From an uncultured Mycoplasmatota bacterium (GTDB lineage: Bacteria; Bacillota_I; Bacilli_A; RF39; UBA660), in NCBI GenBank assembly GCA_900542735.1, contig UQOS01000003.1, positions 1 to 64,000 on the forward strand: a stretch of 64,000 nt of DNA. The letters run 5' to 3'. Below the pieces are notes generated by a model, which was not told the DNA's origin, did not search any database, and saw only the letters and a program-made list of their open reading frames with translations. The translations under genes were made by a program, and so were the position numbers. Positions 37,914 through 46,655 of this stretch are shown here, piece by piece; the first letter of the stretch is position 1, and every line of letters begins with the position of its first letter.

Positions 37914-38330
37914 ATGAAAACATTAACCATCAATCAACCATTTGCTACCTTAATTGTAGAAGGATTAAAAGAATATGAATTCCGTACTTGGAAAACAAAT
38001 TATCGTGGTGAAATTTTAATTCATGCTGGTAAAGGTGTAGATAAAAAAGCTATGAAAAATTATGAGTATTTAGGTTTAGAATATCCAAAAGGTTGCATAA
38101 TAGGAAAAGCTACCATTACCGATTGCATAAAGATAGATGATAATGCTAGAAAAATATTAAAAGAAAAAAATAGGATTATATATTCTAATATTATAGATAA
38201 TAAAGATTGGAATGGCTATGGCTTTAAATTAGAAAATGTGGAAAAACTAGAAAACATTGAAGTATGTGGAAAACTAAGTTTTTGGGAATTTGATTATCCA
38301 CAAATCTGTGGAAAACGAAAAGAGGGATAA
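37914..38330 (+). CDS. ASCH domain protein
   Basis: PUA-like fold, thought to bind RNA or modified nucleosides. MKTLTINQPFATLIVEGLKEYEFRTWKTNYRGEILIHAGKG is the ASCH signature (strand, GxKxxExR, YRGxxLIHA). The rest includes GCIIGKATITDCI and the final strand GKLSFWEFDYP. ATG at 37914 follows GGTGA; the ATG at 37896 lies in the promoter -10 and was rejected. 138 aa. It ends 2 nt before prfB, whose ribosome site is in its last codons, so the two are translationally linked. Confidence 0.85.
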   Translation: MKTLTINQPFATLIVEGLKEYEFRTWKTNYRGEILIHAGKGVDKKAMKNYEYLGLEYPKGCIIGKATITDCIKIDDNARKILKEKNRIIYSNIIDNKDWNGYGFKLENVEKLENIEVCGKLSFWEFDYPQICGKRKEG

Positions 38331-38332
38331 AT

Positions 38333-39428
38333 ATGGATATAAATGAAATGAAACGAAAATTAGAAGAAAATAAATTAGAAATTATAGATTTATGGAGGTC
38401 ACTTTGACATCTCTTCTAAGCTTCGAGAATTAAAAGAAAAAGAAGAAGAAATGCTAAAGCCAAACTTTTGGGACGACAAAGAAAAAGCAGACTTGACATT
38501 AAAAGACATTCAAGAATTAAAAAACTTAACACAAGATATTAAAAAATTAAAAGAAGATACTGAAAATAATCTAGAATTAATTGAACTCTTATTGGTTGAA
38601 AAAGATGATGAGTTACTACAAAATTTAGAATTAGACATAAAAAATGAGACCAAACAACTAGAAAAACTATCGGTATTACTCCTTTTAAATGGACCTTATG
38701 ATAAAAATAACTGTACTTTAGAAATCCATTCTGGAGCAGGTGGAACAGAAGCTTGTGATTGGGCAAATATGTTATATAGAATGTATTTAAGATATTGTGA
38801 GAAAAAAGGTTATAAAGTAGAAGTGTTAGATTATCAAGAAGGAGAAGAAGTAGGAATTAAAAGTGTTACGATTGAAATTAAAGGATTAAATGCTTATGGA
38901 TACCTAAAAGGAGAAAAAGGTGTCCATCGTTTAGTAAGACTTTCACCATTTGATGCAGCTAATAAAAGACATACTTCTTTTGCATCTATTGATATTATTC
39001 CAGAATTTGATAATACTATTAATATAGACATCAACGAAAAAGATTTAAAAATAGATGTTTATCGTTCAAGTGGTAAAGGTGGACAAGGAGTAAATACTAC
39101 CGATTCAGCAGTAAGAATTACCCATTTACCAACCAAAACAGTAGTAACCTGTCAAAATGAAAGAAGCCAAATTCAAAATAAAGAGACAGCTATGAAAATG
39201 TTAAAAGCAAAACTCTATGTAATAGAACAGGAAAAGAAAAATCAAGAGTTAAATGCCATTAAAGGAAACTATCAAAATATTGAATTTGGTTCTCAAATAA
39301 GAAGTTATGTAATGCACCCATATTCTATGGTAAAAGATCATCGTACTAATACAGAAACTAGTAATGTTTCTAAAGTATTAGATGGTGATATAGATTTATT
39401 TATAGAATCATATTTGAAAGGAGTCTAA
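38333..39428 (+). CDS. prfB: Peptide chain release factor 2 with programmed +1 frameshift
   Basis: Recognises UGA and UAA. The first 24 codons (MDINEMKRKLEENKLEIIDL...WRSL) end at an in-frame TGA (38405-38407); a +1 shift on CTT-TGA-C continues DISSKLRELKEKEEEMLKPNFW into the long frame ending at 39428. The stop-reading motif SPF is in RLSPFDAANKRH and the GGQ loop is [16 protein letters not shown]. This is the known autoregulation of RF2, not a mutation. Its normal neighbour is secA, now about 5.4 kb away. AGAGGGA precedes the ATG. Confidence 0.97.
38394..38408 (+). promoter_or_regulatory. prfB frameshift site
   Basis: GGAGG, three bases (TCA), then CTT-TGA-C. The internal Shine-Dalgarno lies at the canonical distance from the slippery CTT, as in the AGGGGG-TAT-CTT-TGA site of E. 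coli. Confidence 0.95.
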
Positions 39429-39430
39429 AA

Positions 39431-40315
39431 ATGAAGTGGTTTAAAAAATTTGAAAAACAAGGTCATATTTTAGAAAAAGTAGAAGCAAAAGACAAATTAA
39501 AAAGATACTTTGAATTGGTAATTGGTATTTTATTAATCGCAATCGCTTTTAACTTATTTCTATTACCAAATGAATTAGTATTTGGTGGAGTAAGTGGCCT
39601 ATCTATTATGGTATCTAAATTTATTACGATAGATGCATCTACTTTTATCATGATAGCTTCCTTACTTTTATTAGTAGTAAGCTTTCTTGTTTTAGGAAAA
39701 AATGATACAAAAGCATCTATTGTTGGTTCAATCTTATTTCCTATTTTTGTAAATATCACAGCAAATATTGGGGAATATATAAAACTAGATACAGGCAATG
39801 TCTTATTATCAGCTGTTTTTGGTGGTATCATTTATGGCTTTGGTGCTGGACTCGTATTTAAAGCAGGATTCACAACCGGTGGTACTGATATTATCAACCA
39901 GATATTATCTAAATATTTACATATGAGTATGGGCAATGCTATGTTAATTAGTGATGGATTAATTGTGGTACTAGGTGGCTTTTTCTTTGGAGCAACCAAG
40001 TTAATGTATGCTCTAATCGTAATTTATATTATCGGTCTAATGACAGATAAAGTTTTATTAGGAATTTCTAATTCTAAAGCTTTTTATATTATTACAAACG
40101 AAGATGAAAAAATTAGAGATTACTTACTAAATGAACTCCATCATGGGGTTACTATATTTAGTGTAAAAGGTGGCTATACCCACAAAAAAGATGAAGTAAT
40201 TTTATGTGTAGTACCAACTCGTGAGTATTACCGTGTTAAAGAGGGAATTCATGAAATAGATAGCGAAGCTTTCTTTGTAGTTTGTGATGCTTATGAAGTA
40301 AGTGGAGGAGAATAA
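39431..40315 (+). CDS. YitT family membrane protein, copy 1
   Basis: Five or six hydrophobic helices (residues 25-205: YFELVIGILLIAIAFNLFLLP, FGGVSGLSIMVSKF, and so on) with the repeated GG(V/T)(S/D)G motif seen in this family. A C-terminal cytoplasmic DUF2179 domain follows (FYIITNEDEKIRDYLLNELHHGVTIFSVKGGYTHKKDEVILCVV). Function unknown; a transporter is often suggested. The ATG lies 2 nt after prfB, with the AAAGGAG site inside the prfB end. Next to a second copy. Confidence 0.9.
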   Translation: MKWFKKFEKQGHILEKVEAKDKLKRYFELVIGILLIAIAFNLFLLPNELVFGGVSGLSIMVSKFITIDASTFIMIASLLLLVVSFLVLGKNDTKASIVGSILFPIFVNITANIGEYIKLDTGNVLLSAVFGGIIYGFGAGLVFKAGFTTGGTDIINQILSKYLHMSMGNAMLISDGLIVVLGGFFFGATKLMYALIVIYIIGLMTDKVLLGISNSKAFYIITNEDEKIRDYLLNELHHGVTIFSVKGGYTHKKDEVILCVVPTREYYRVKEGIHEIDSEAFFVVCDAYEVSGGE

Positions 40316-40316
40316 T

Positions 40317-41204
40317 ATGGACATTTTATCAAAAGGAAAAGATAGTGCTTTATCAATTTTAGATACTATTCATAAGAAAAAGTTAGTTCGTAGATATTTT
40401 ATATTAATCGTATCACTTTTTATTTCAGCGTGTTATTTTAATTTATTACAGCTACCAACTCAAATTGTAACTGGTGGTACGAGTGGAGTTGCAATCATTT
40501 TAAATTCTTATTTTAATGTTTCACCATCAACTGTTGTTTTCTTATTTTCCATTGTGTTATTAATTTCTGGCTTTATATTTTTAGGAATTGAAAAATCATC
40601 AGGCGCTGTAGTAACTGCTATTATCTACCCAATATTTCTAGATTTAACTGCTAATATCGGTAATTACATTCAAGTAGATTTATCTGACAAAATACTAGTA
40701 TCTATTTTTGTAGGAATTTTATCAGGAGTAACATCAGGAATGGTTTATAAAGTTGGATTTAGTAATGGTGGATTCTCTATTATTAGTGAAATCATTTCTA
40801 AATACAAAAAAGTATCTATATCTAGTATTAGTTTCATTATCAATTTAATCATTGTCGTAATTGGTGGACTTAGTTTTGGTTGGACTATGGTTTTATATGC
40901 TGCTATTGTTCTTTATATATATAGTGTTGTTTTAGATAGAGTATTAATTGGTGTATCTAAAAATAAAGCATTATATATAATTACTTCTAAAGAGGAAGAA
41001 TTATGTAACTATATCATGAAAGACTTAAAACATGGTGTTACTATTTTTGATGTAAAAGGTGCTTTTTTAGAGAAGAAAAGAAAAGTATTAATGACAGTAA
41101 TTCCAAATCGTGAATACTTTAAATTAAAAGAAGGAATCAAAGAAATTGATGAAAAAGCATTCTTTATTGTAACAGACTCTTACCAAGTTTATGGAGGAGA
41201 GTAG
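40317..41204 (+). CDS. YitT family membrane protein, copy 2
   Basis: Tandem paralogue of the previous gene with the same architecture: membrane part (RRYFILIVSLFISACYFNLLQLPTQIVTGGTSGVAIIL) and DUF2179 tail (LYIITSKEEELCNYIMKDLKHGVTIFDVKGAFLEKKRKVLMTVI). ATG at 40317 follows GGAGGAG, giving 295 aa; the upstream in-frame codon at 40302 lies in copy 1. The two copies differ across most of their length, so the duplication is old. Cotranscribed with prfB and copy 1. Confidence 0.88.
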   Translation: MDILSKGKDSALSILDTIHKKKLVRRYFILIVSLFISACYFNLLQLPTQIVTGGTSGVAIILNSYFNVSPSTVVFLFSIVLLISGFIFLGIEKSSGAVVTAIIYPIFLDLTANIGNYIQVDLSDKILVSIFVGILSGVTSGMVYKVGFSNGGFSIISEIISKYKKVSISSISFIINLIIVVIGGLSFGWTMVLYAAIVLYIYSVVLDRVLIGVSKNKALYIITSKEEELCNYIMKDLKHGVTIFDVKGAFLEKKRKVLMTVIPNREYFKLKEGIKEIDEKAFFIVTDSYQVYGGE

Positions 41205-41207
41205 AAT

Positions 41208-41236
41208 TTTACTTTTAGAATAGATTGTGCTATAAT
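41208..41236 (+). promoter_or_regulatory. Promoter for the 230-aa gene
   Basis: TTTACT, 17-nt spacer, TGC-TATAAT extended -10. Confidence 0.55.
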
Positions 41237-41263
41237 AAGCCCCGCTAAAAAAGAGGGATTATT

Positions 41264-41956
41264 ATGGAAAAAATATTAGAATTACTTATGAAAAAATATA
41301 GTTTACTAAGAGATTCATCAACTAATGACCAAACTATTTTAACTGTTAATTTAGAAATTATGACAAAGTTAATAGAATTTTATCAAGAAAAGCTATTAGA
41401 ATTTAGATATCTATATAAAAAGTTAAAACAAAATAATGAAGATATAACTCTAGTAGATTTAATAGAGAAACCTATTGAAAAACAAGTTGAATATATTTTA
41501 TACAAAAATATGCAATCACTATTAAAAAAAGAAAATAATCAAAAACAAACTTTCCTTAATAGTAATAAAAAATACATTTATTATAATGTCTTAATCCAAA
41601 TAAAAAATTCTATTACTTCCGAAAAGTATCTAGAATTAAAAACATTATTATCATTTTTAGATATTGAAACATCAAACGATATTCTTCAGCAGAAACATAA
41701 GAAAACAGAAGAACTAGATGAAAAGCTAGCTATAGATCGTATTTGTGTTTTAGAGTGTAGAAGTATTCAGAAAAAACTAGAAGATACCAACCTTTCTAGA
41801 GAAGATAAACATTTCTATCAAACCCTAGGGCAATCATTTCTATCAGCTATTCATATAGATCATTTAAAAGAAGCTCTTCTTAGTGAATTACATAAAAATT
41901 CCAATATAATTTCTTTTCCAGATATTAAAAAAAGAACTATGATTAGTACACGATAA
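41264..41956 (+). CDS. Hypothetical helical protein, 230 aa
   Basis: Not recognised. Soluble, K/E/L-rich and predicted all-helical, without signal peptide or known motif. It has its own promoter; the ribosome site is weak (GAGGGATTATT). Its stop codon is directly adjacent to the stop codon of the convergent XRE gene, and its last codons lie in a shared terminator stem. Confidence 0.6.
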   Translation: MEKILELLMKKYSLLRDSSTNDQTILTVNLEIMTKLIEFYQEKLLEFRYLYKKLKQNNEDITLVDLIEKPIEKQVEYILYKNMQSLLKKENNQKQTFLNSNKKYIYYNVLIQIKNSITSEKYLELKTLLSFLDIETSNDILQQKHKKTEELDEKLAIDRICVLECRSIQKKLEDTNLSREDKHFYQTLGQSFLSAIHIDHLKEALLSELHKNSNIISFPDIKKRTMISTR

Positions 41957-41984
41957 TTATTTTGTACCAACTGTAGTTCTTTTT
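41929..41984. terminator. Bidirectional terminator embedded in two coding ends
   Basis: AAAAAGAACTA (41929-41939) pairs perfectly with TAGTTCTTTTT (41974-41984); an inner GTAC/GTAC pair adds to the stem. Both flanking genes stop inside the loop (TAA at 41954 on plus, TAA at 41959 on minus). Confidence 0.7.
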
Positions 41985-42235
41985 GTTTTCTTATTTTCCA
42001 TGCCATCTTCTAAAAAGAAATCATCTAATTTTTTGTTAAACAAAATAGATAATTTATATAAAAGTGTCAAAGAACAATTTTTCCTAGGGTCGTTTAAAGA
42101 TTCTATTCTTTTAAAATATTCTGGAGTAACACCAATTATCTCTGATACCTGCATAACAGACATTCCACTTTCTTTACGATATCTCCTAATATTATAGCAT
42201 ACAACCTTTTTAAAATCTGAATTAAATTCTTTCAT
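41957..42235 (-). CDS. XRE family transcriptional regulator, 92 aa
   Basis: Helix-turn-helix DNA-binding protein. The HTH is NIRRYRKESGMSVMQVSEIIGVTPEYFKRIESLNDPRKNCSLTLLYKLSILFNKKLDDFF (about residues 14-72), followed by a basic tail KKTKRTTVGTK. ATG at 42235 follows AGGTGG; the longer frame from 42298 has no ribosome site. It faces away from ftsE. The intergenic region includes an imperfect palindrome (ATAGAA-TAT-TTCTAT, 42362-42376) that could be its operator. Confidence 0.85.
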   Translation of the reverse strand: MKEFNSDFKKVVCYNIRRYRKESGMSVMQVSEIIGVTPEYFKRIESLNDPRKNCSLTLLYKLSILFNKKLDDFFLEDGMENKKTKRTTVGTK

Positions 42236-42446
42236 AGTTAACCACCTAACACCATTCTTACACAATCGAAAAAATAAAAAAGCAACCTTTTTTTCCAAAA
42301 GTCATAAAAAGTATCTAAAAAGTAAAAAGTTATACAGTAAGTAAATTGATTTTTTGAAAAAATAGAATATTTCTATCTAAAAAATAGAATTACCAATAAT
42401 TAACTTTTAAAAAACATGATAATATTTTCAAAAATTGTCGAATTTA

Positions 42447-42455
42447 TGCTATAAT
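42447..42455 (+). promoter_or_regulatory. Extended -10 promoter of the ftsEX operon
   Basis: TGC-TATAAT 31 nt before the ftsE start. The rest of the 42236-42485 gap has no gene; it holds the palindrome at 42362. Confidence 0.55.
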
Positions 42456-42485
42456 TTAAGAAAGTAAGGATAAGAAGGTGATATT

Positions 42486-43184
42486 TTGGAATTAATTAGA
42501 ATTAAGAATGTGACAAAACAATATCGAAACGGTGTTACAGCAATCTATGATTTAAATCTCAAAATAAAAAAAGGTGACTTCGTTTTTATAATAGGTGGAA
42601 CTGGTTGTGGAAAATCAACTTTAATTAAAATGCTATATCGTGAAGAAAAACCTACCAAAGGGGAAATCATTGTTGGTGGTTTAAATGTAGCTAAATTAAG
42701 AAATAGTAAGGTATATAAATTAAGAAGAAAATTAGGAATTGTTTTCCAGGACTATCGTTTATTACCAAAAGCTACTGTTTATGAAAATGTTGCTTTTGCT
42801 TTAGAAGTAATAGGTACTAAAAAAGATGAAATTAATGAAAAAGTATTAAAAGCTTTAGAGTTAGTCGGACTAAAAGGAAAAATTAGAAATTACCCTGACC
42901 AATTATCAGGAGGAGAACAACAAAGAGTAGCAATCGCAAGAGCTATTGTAAACCAGCCAAAACTATTACTTTGTGATGAACCAACTGGTAACCTAGACCC
43001 TGAAAAAAGTATGGAAATCATGAAAGTATTAGAAGAAATCAACAACACAACAGGAACTACTATCATTATGGCTACACATGATAAAGATATCGTTAATAAA
43101 ATGAAAAAAAGAGTAATTACCTTAAAAGAAGGTAGATTAATCAGTGATGAAGAGAAAGGAAAATATCATAATGAAGCTATTTAG
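42486..43184 (+). CDS. ftsE: Cell division ATP-binding protein FtsE
   Basis: ATPase of the FtsEX complex, which signals to a peptidoglycan hydrolase across the membrane at the division site. Walker A is GGTGCGKST (about residues 38-46), Q-loop IVFQDYRLLPKATVYENV, signature LSGGEQQR, Walker B LLLCDEPTGNLD. 232 aa, normal. The start is TTG at 42486 after AAGGTGAT, matching the family beginning MELIRIKNVTKQY. It overlaps ftsX by 14 nt. First gene of an ftsE-ftsX-hydrolase operon. Confidence 0.96.
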   Translation: MELIRIKNVTKQYRNGVTAIYDLNLKIKKGDFVFIIGGTGCGKSTLIKMLYREEKPTKGEIIVGGLNVAKLRNSKVYKLRRKLGIVFQDYRLLPKATVYENVAFALEVIGTKKDEINEKVLKALELVGLKGKIRNYPDQLSGGEQQRVAIARAIVNQPKLLLCDEPTGNLDPEKSMEIMKVLEEINNTTGTTIIMATHDKDIVNKMKKRVITLKEGRLISDEEKGKYHNEAI

Positions 43185-44070
43185 AATGTTTGGAAGAAGT
43201 ATTAGAGATGCCTTCAAAAGTGTATTTAGAAACTTTTCTTTATCTCTTGCTTCAATATCTTGTATTAGTATTACTTTAATTATTGTAGCAATTGCTCTAT
43301 TAGCATCTTTGAATGTAGATAATTTTGCTAAAATGATTAAAGAAGATGTAACAGTTGTAGTTTTTGTAAATCGTGAAGTAAAATCAGATAAAATCAATGT
43401 AATTCGTGCAAAATTAGATCAAATTGATAATATTTCATCAATAGAATATAAATCAAAAACAGATGTAAAAAATGAAATGCAGTTATCATCTGAAACTTTA
43501 GAGTCTGTTATGAAAGACTGGGATGATTCATCAAACCCCTTAAAAGACACTTTTCAAGTAAAAGTAAATGACATTGAACAAATTGAAGATACAGCTACTA
43601 AGATTAAACAAATAGAAGGAATCGACTCTGTTAATTATGGAGAAACCATGATAAATAAATTCTTATCTGCCTTTAAAATACTTGAAAAAGGAACTATTCT
43701 AGCCGTTATTCTTTTAATTATAGTAACGGTATTCCTAATTATTAACACCATTAAATTAACCATTTTCTCAAGAAAAAGAGAAATTTCTATTATGAGATTA
43801 GTAGGAGCTAGTAACTTTTCTATTAAAATGCCTTTTGTAATAGAAGGAATGGTATTAGGTGTTATAGGTTCTATTATTCCAATATTAGTAGTTATTTATG
43901 GTTACTATGCCATTTATAAACATTTTGGAGGTCAAATTTTTTCACCATTAATTAAATTAATAACACCAGAACCATTTATCTATTTTATATCTTTAATAGT
44001 TTTAGTAATTGGTGTTGTGGTTGGTATGATTGGTAGTTATCAAGCAGTTAGGAAGTATTTAAAAGTATGA
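43171..44070 (+). CDS. ftsX: Cell division membrane protein FtsX
   Basis: Four-helix membrane partner of FtsE. Helix 1 is FSLSLASISCISITLIIVAIALLAS (about residues 20-45). The outer domain that contacts the hydrolase spans about 46-165. Three further helices (ILAVILLIIVTVFLIINTIKL, GMVLGVIGSIIPILVVIYGYY, PFIYFISLIVLVIGVVVGMIG) surround the conserved FSRKREISIMRLVGAS. ATG at 43171 is chosen by similarity to family starts (MKLFRMFGRSIRDA). 299 aa. The stop overlaps the next start (ATGA). Confidence 0.94.
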   Translation: MKLFRMFGRSIRDAFKSVFRNFSLSLASISCISITLIIVAIALLASLNVDNFAKMIKEDVTVVVFVNREVKSDKINVIRAKLDQIDNISSIEYKSKTDVKNEMQLSSETLESVMKDWDDSSNPLKDTFQVKVNDIEQIEDTATKIKQIEGIDSVNYGETMINKFLSAFKILEKGTILAVILLIIVTVFLIINTIKLTIFSRKREISIMRLVGASNFSIKMPFVIEGMVLGVIGSIIPILVVIYGYYAIYKHFGGQIFSPLIKLITPEPFIYFISLIVLVIGVVVGMIGSYQAVRKYLKV

Positions 44071-45299
44071 TAAAGAAAAGTTTAAAAATTTTACTAATCA
44101 TAATAACGATATTAATGATGCTACCAATTAATAATAATGTATATGCTGGTACTTATGGTGAAGTATTAGATGCATTAGCCAAAGCAGAAAAGGAATTAGA
44201 ACAGAATAAAGCTAGTTTAGGAAATATTTCTGGACAAATTAATCAAAATAATGCTACGATTCAAAATCTAAAGAATGAAATAGAAGCAATGAAAACAGAA
44301 AACACAAAGCTTCAACAAGAAATAGCAGATGCCAATACAGATATTGAAAAGAAAAAAGAAGAAACAAAAAATCTAGTTACTTATTATCAAATGAGCCAAG
44401 GAGAAAATGTCTACTTAGACTATGTATTTGGTAGTGATTCTGTTACAGATATGGTATACCGTTTATCCATAGTAGAACAGATTACTGAATATAATAATAA
44501 AATGGTAAAAGAGTTAGAAGACTTGATTACTACGAATGAAAAAAAGAAAGTAGAACTTGCTGAAAATGAAAAAAAATCAGAAGAAAAAATAGGTAATTTA
44601 AATACAGAAATAGCGAATCTAAATAAAACGAAGGCAAATTTAAATTCTCTGTCTCCAAGCTTAGAAAGTGAAGTACAGTCTCAAAAAAAATTAGTAGAAT
44701 TTTATAAATCACAGGGTTGTAGTAATAGAAGTGATGTAATTGGTGTTGACTGTGCAAGAACTTCTTCAAATGCTATCTTTTATAGACCAATAAAAAATGG
44801 GTATGTTACTAGTTTTACTGGTTACCGCTGGTTATGTTTAAATGGAAAATGCCAACATAGTTTTCACAAGGGAATAGATTTAGGAAGTAAAACAGGAAGT
44901 AATACACCAATTTATTCGATTGGTTATGGTTATGTTTCTACCATCTGGAATGATACAGCAGGAGCACTATGTGTAAATACGCAACACTTAGCTAATAATG
45001 GTAAATATTATACAGCAGTATACTGCCATTTAAGTAGAAGAGCTAACTTATATGTTGGTATGAAAGTAACACCAGATACTTTAATTGGTTATATGGGTGC
45101 AACAGGAAATGTTACGGGTGTTCATCTTCATCTAGAAGTATATCCATGTAAACTTTGGGATTCATCAGATAAAAATTGTAGTAATTGGAGTAAATATGTA
45201 AATTATACTAAAGGATTATTTGATGCTGGAAACTATAAAGGTTCAGAAAGTGTAATTAACTTTCCAAATAGAACTTATTTAACATGGAATAGTAGATAA
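44067..45299 (+). CDS. Secreted coiled-coil M23 murein hydrolase (PcsB/EnvC-type)
   Basis: Likely the peptidoglycan hydrolase activated by FtsEX. A signal peptide (SLKILLIIITILMMLPINNNVYA, residues 4-26) is followed by a long coiled coil (about 32-230). The C-terminal M23 domain has the zinc ligands in SFHKGIDLGS (His, Asp) and HLHLEV (HxH), so it looks catalytically competent, unlike the CHAP domain of streptococcal PcsB. Several cysteines in the domain could form disulfides. It overlaps ftsX by 4 nt; gene order and coupling strongly support the partner role. Confidence 0.88.
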   Translation: MIKKSLKILLIIITILMMLPINNNVYAGTYGEVLDALAKAEKELEQNKASLGNISGQINQNNATIQNLKNEIEAMKTENTKLQQEIADANTDIEKKKEETKNLVTYYQMSQGENVYLDYVFGSDSVTDMVYRLSIVEQITEYNNKMVKELEDLITTNEKKKVELAENEKKSEEKIGNLNTEIANLNKTKANLNSLSPSLESEVQSQKKLVEFYKSQGCSNRSDVIGVDCARTSSNAIFYRPIKNGYVTSFTGYRWLCLNGKCQHSFHKGIDLGSKTGSNTPIYSIGYGYVSTIWNDTAGALCVNTQHLANNGKYYTAVYCHLSRRANLYVGMKVTPDTLIGYMGATGNVTGVHLHLEVYPCKLWDSSDKNCSNWSKYVNYTKGLFDAGNYKGSESVINFPNRTYLTWNSR

Positions 45300-45352
45300 T
45301 AGTTGCATTTGCTAATAATATGAAATATGATATCAACAGGGGGGATTTATTT

Positions 45353-46564
45353 ATGGAAGAAACATTAGCACCAATTACATTTCTAAACAAAACTTTCATC
45401 TTCTTAGAAAAGAAAGATAATAAAATAAAATTTAAATATGAAAATCAAGAAACTTCAGAACTAAGTATTTTAGAACTTATTTATTCTGAAAAAGAAAAAA
45501 TGCTTACAAAAGTAGACTTATATATTTCTATTAACAATGAAATTGAAGAATCATTACATATTCGTAAGGAAACAAAAGATAGTTATGAACTTAGTTATTT
45601 CCCATCAAATAATCAACGTGTAAAAGTTAATAATATGAATAAATTTTATCAACTTAGTATCTATCAAAATTATAGTGAAGTTGATAATGAAATGTATCAA
45701 GAAAGTAGCATGATAGAACTTGCAAAAGCTAATCATAAGAAACATAAAATATTAACTCAAGTGCCACTAGAGGAAAATTGCTTCTGTACTGCTGATAATA
45801 AAATAGTCTATGTTTCATCAAGCTGTATGGAAAAATTAGAAATTATAAAACATGATTTATTTTCTTCCTTGAAAGAATTAGAAAAACTAATACCAACATG
45901 GAAACTAAAAGAAGCAAAAAAGAAAGTTAATAAAGAAATGATTAACAAGGTAATTGATTGCTTTCCTACTAAAAAATATATATACGACCGTGAATATGAA
46001 TTGGTTGGTATTAATGAAAATGCCATTGTTTATCGCAACATGGAAGATGATTTAATGGAAATAGAAATCTATTTAGATGATAATTTAAGTAAAGTAAAAG
46101 AACTAAGATTTATATCTTATAATAAAAATAAATTTCTAACAGAAGGAGTTAGAAAAAAGTTTTCTATTATTAGAGCAATTCCTCAAGATGATAAAACTGT
46201 ATATTCAAGCTTATGTAGTAGAAAAGAAGGTAGTATGTTAATAAATGGGGCAACTCACTCTAAATGTAATATTTCAGCAGAAGCTATTATCTCAGAGGAA
46301 AATTATGCTATTACTGATATGAATTTAAAATTATTTGGTAAGTTTGGCGTAATTGAATTAAAGCAATCTCCAATTAATCATAGAGAATTTATAGATAAAA
46401 ATGATATCTACTATCATATATCATCTGTAACATACGGTACATACAGAATGTTGATTTTGATTGCTCCAGGTATTATCAATAAATTTAATTCATTTTTAGT
46501 AGAAGGTAAAGAAGAATCTAAAGCTATTCAATTAGTAAAAAAAGAAGATACTTCAAATATTTGA
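45353..46564 (+). CDS. Hypothetical protein, 403 aa
   Basis: Not recognised. Soluble, mixed alpha/beta, no signal peptide. Two similar segments may exist: residues 10-150 and 185-390 both run from a beta-rich strand set ([58 protein letters not shown]) to helices. ATG at 45353 follows a very strong AGGGGGG site. Downstream of the ftsEX-hydrolase operon with a 53-nt gap and no terminator, so it may be cotranscribed. A terminator follows it. Confidence 0.6.
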   Translation: MEETLAPITFLNKTFIFLEKKDNKIKFKYENQETSELSILELIYSEKEKMLTKVDLYISINNEIEESLHIRKETKDSYELSYFPSNNQRVKVNNMNKFYQLSIYQNYSEVDNEMYQESSMIELAKANHKKHKILTQVPLEENCFCTADNKIVYVSSSCMEKLEIIKHDLFSSLKELEKLIPTWKLKEAKKKVNKEMINKVIDCFPTKKYIYDREYELVGINENAIVYRNMEDDLMEIEIYLDDNLSKVKELRFISYNKNKFLTEGVRKKFSIIRAIPQDDKTVYSSLCSRKEGSMLINGATHSKCNISAEAIISEENYAITDMNLKLFGKFGVIELKQSPINHREFIDKNDIYYHISSVTYGTYRMLILIAPGIINKFNSFLVEGKEESKAIQLVKKEDTSNI

Positions 46565-46582
46565 AAAGTATAATAGTGATAT

Positions 46583-46615
46583 AAACAAGAGAGTAATTAC
46601 TTTCTTGTTTTCTTA
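46583..46615 (+). terminator. Terminator before uvrB
   Basis: AAACAAGA (46583-46590) pairs with TCTTGTTT (46603-46610), then TCTTAT. The loop contains the palindrome GTAATTAC. Confidence 0.7.
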
Positions 46616-46655
46616 TAGAATAAATGGTAAAATACATACATCTAAGGAGGCCATT

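Noticed and set aside
38333..38450. Apparent broken start of prfB
   Set aside because: The in-frame TGA is the known RF2 programmed frameshift site with the correct upstream GGAGG and slippery CTT-TGA-C.
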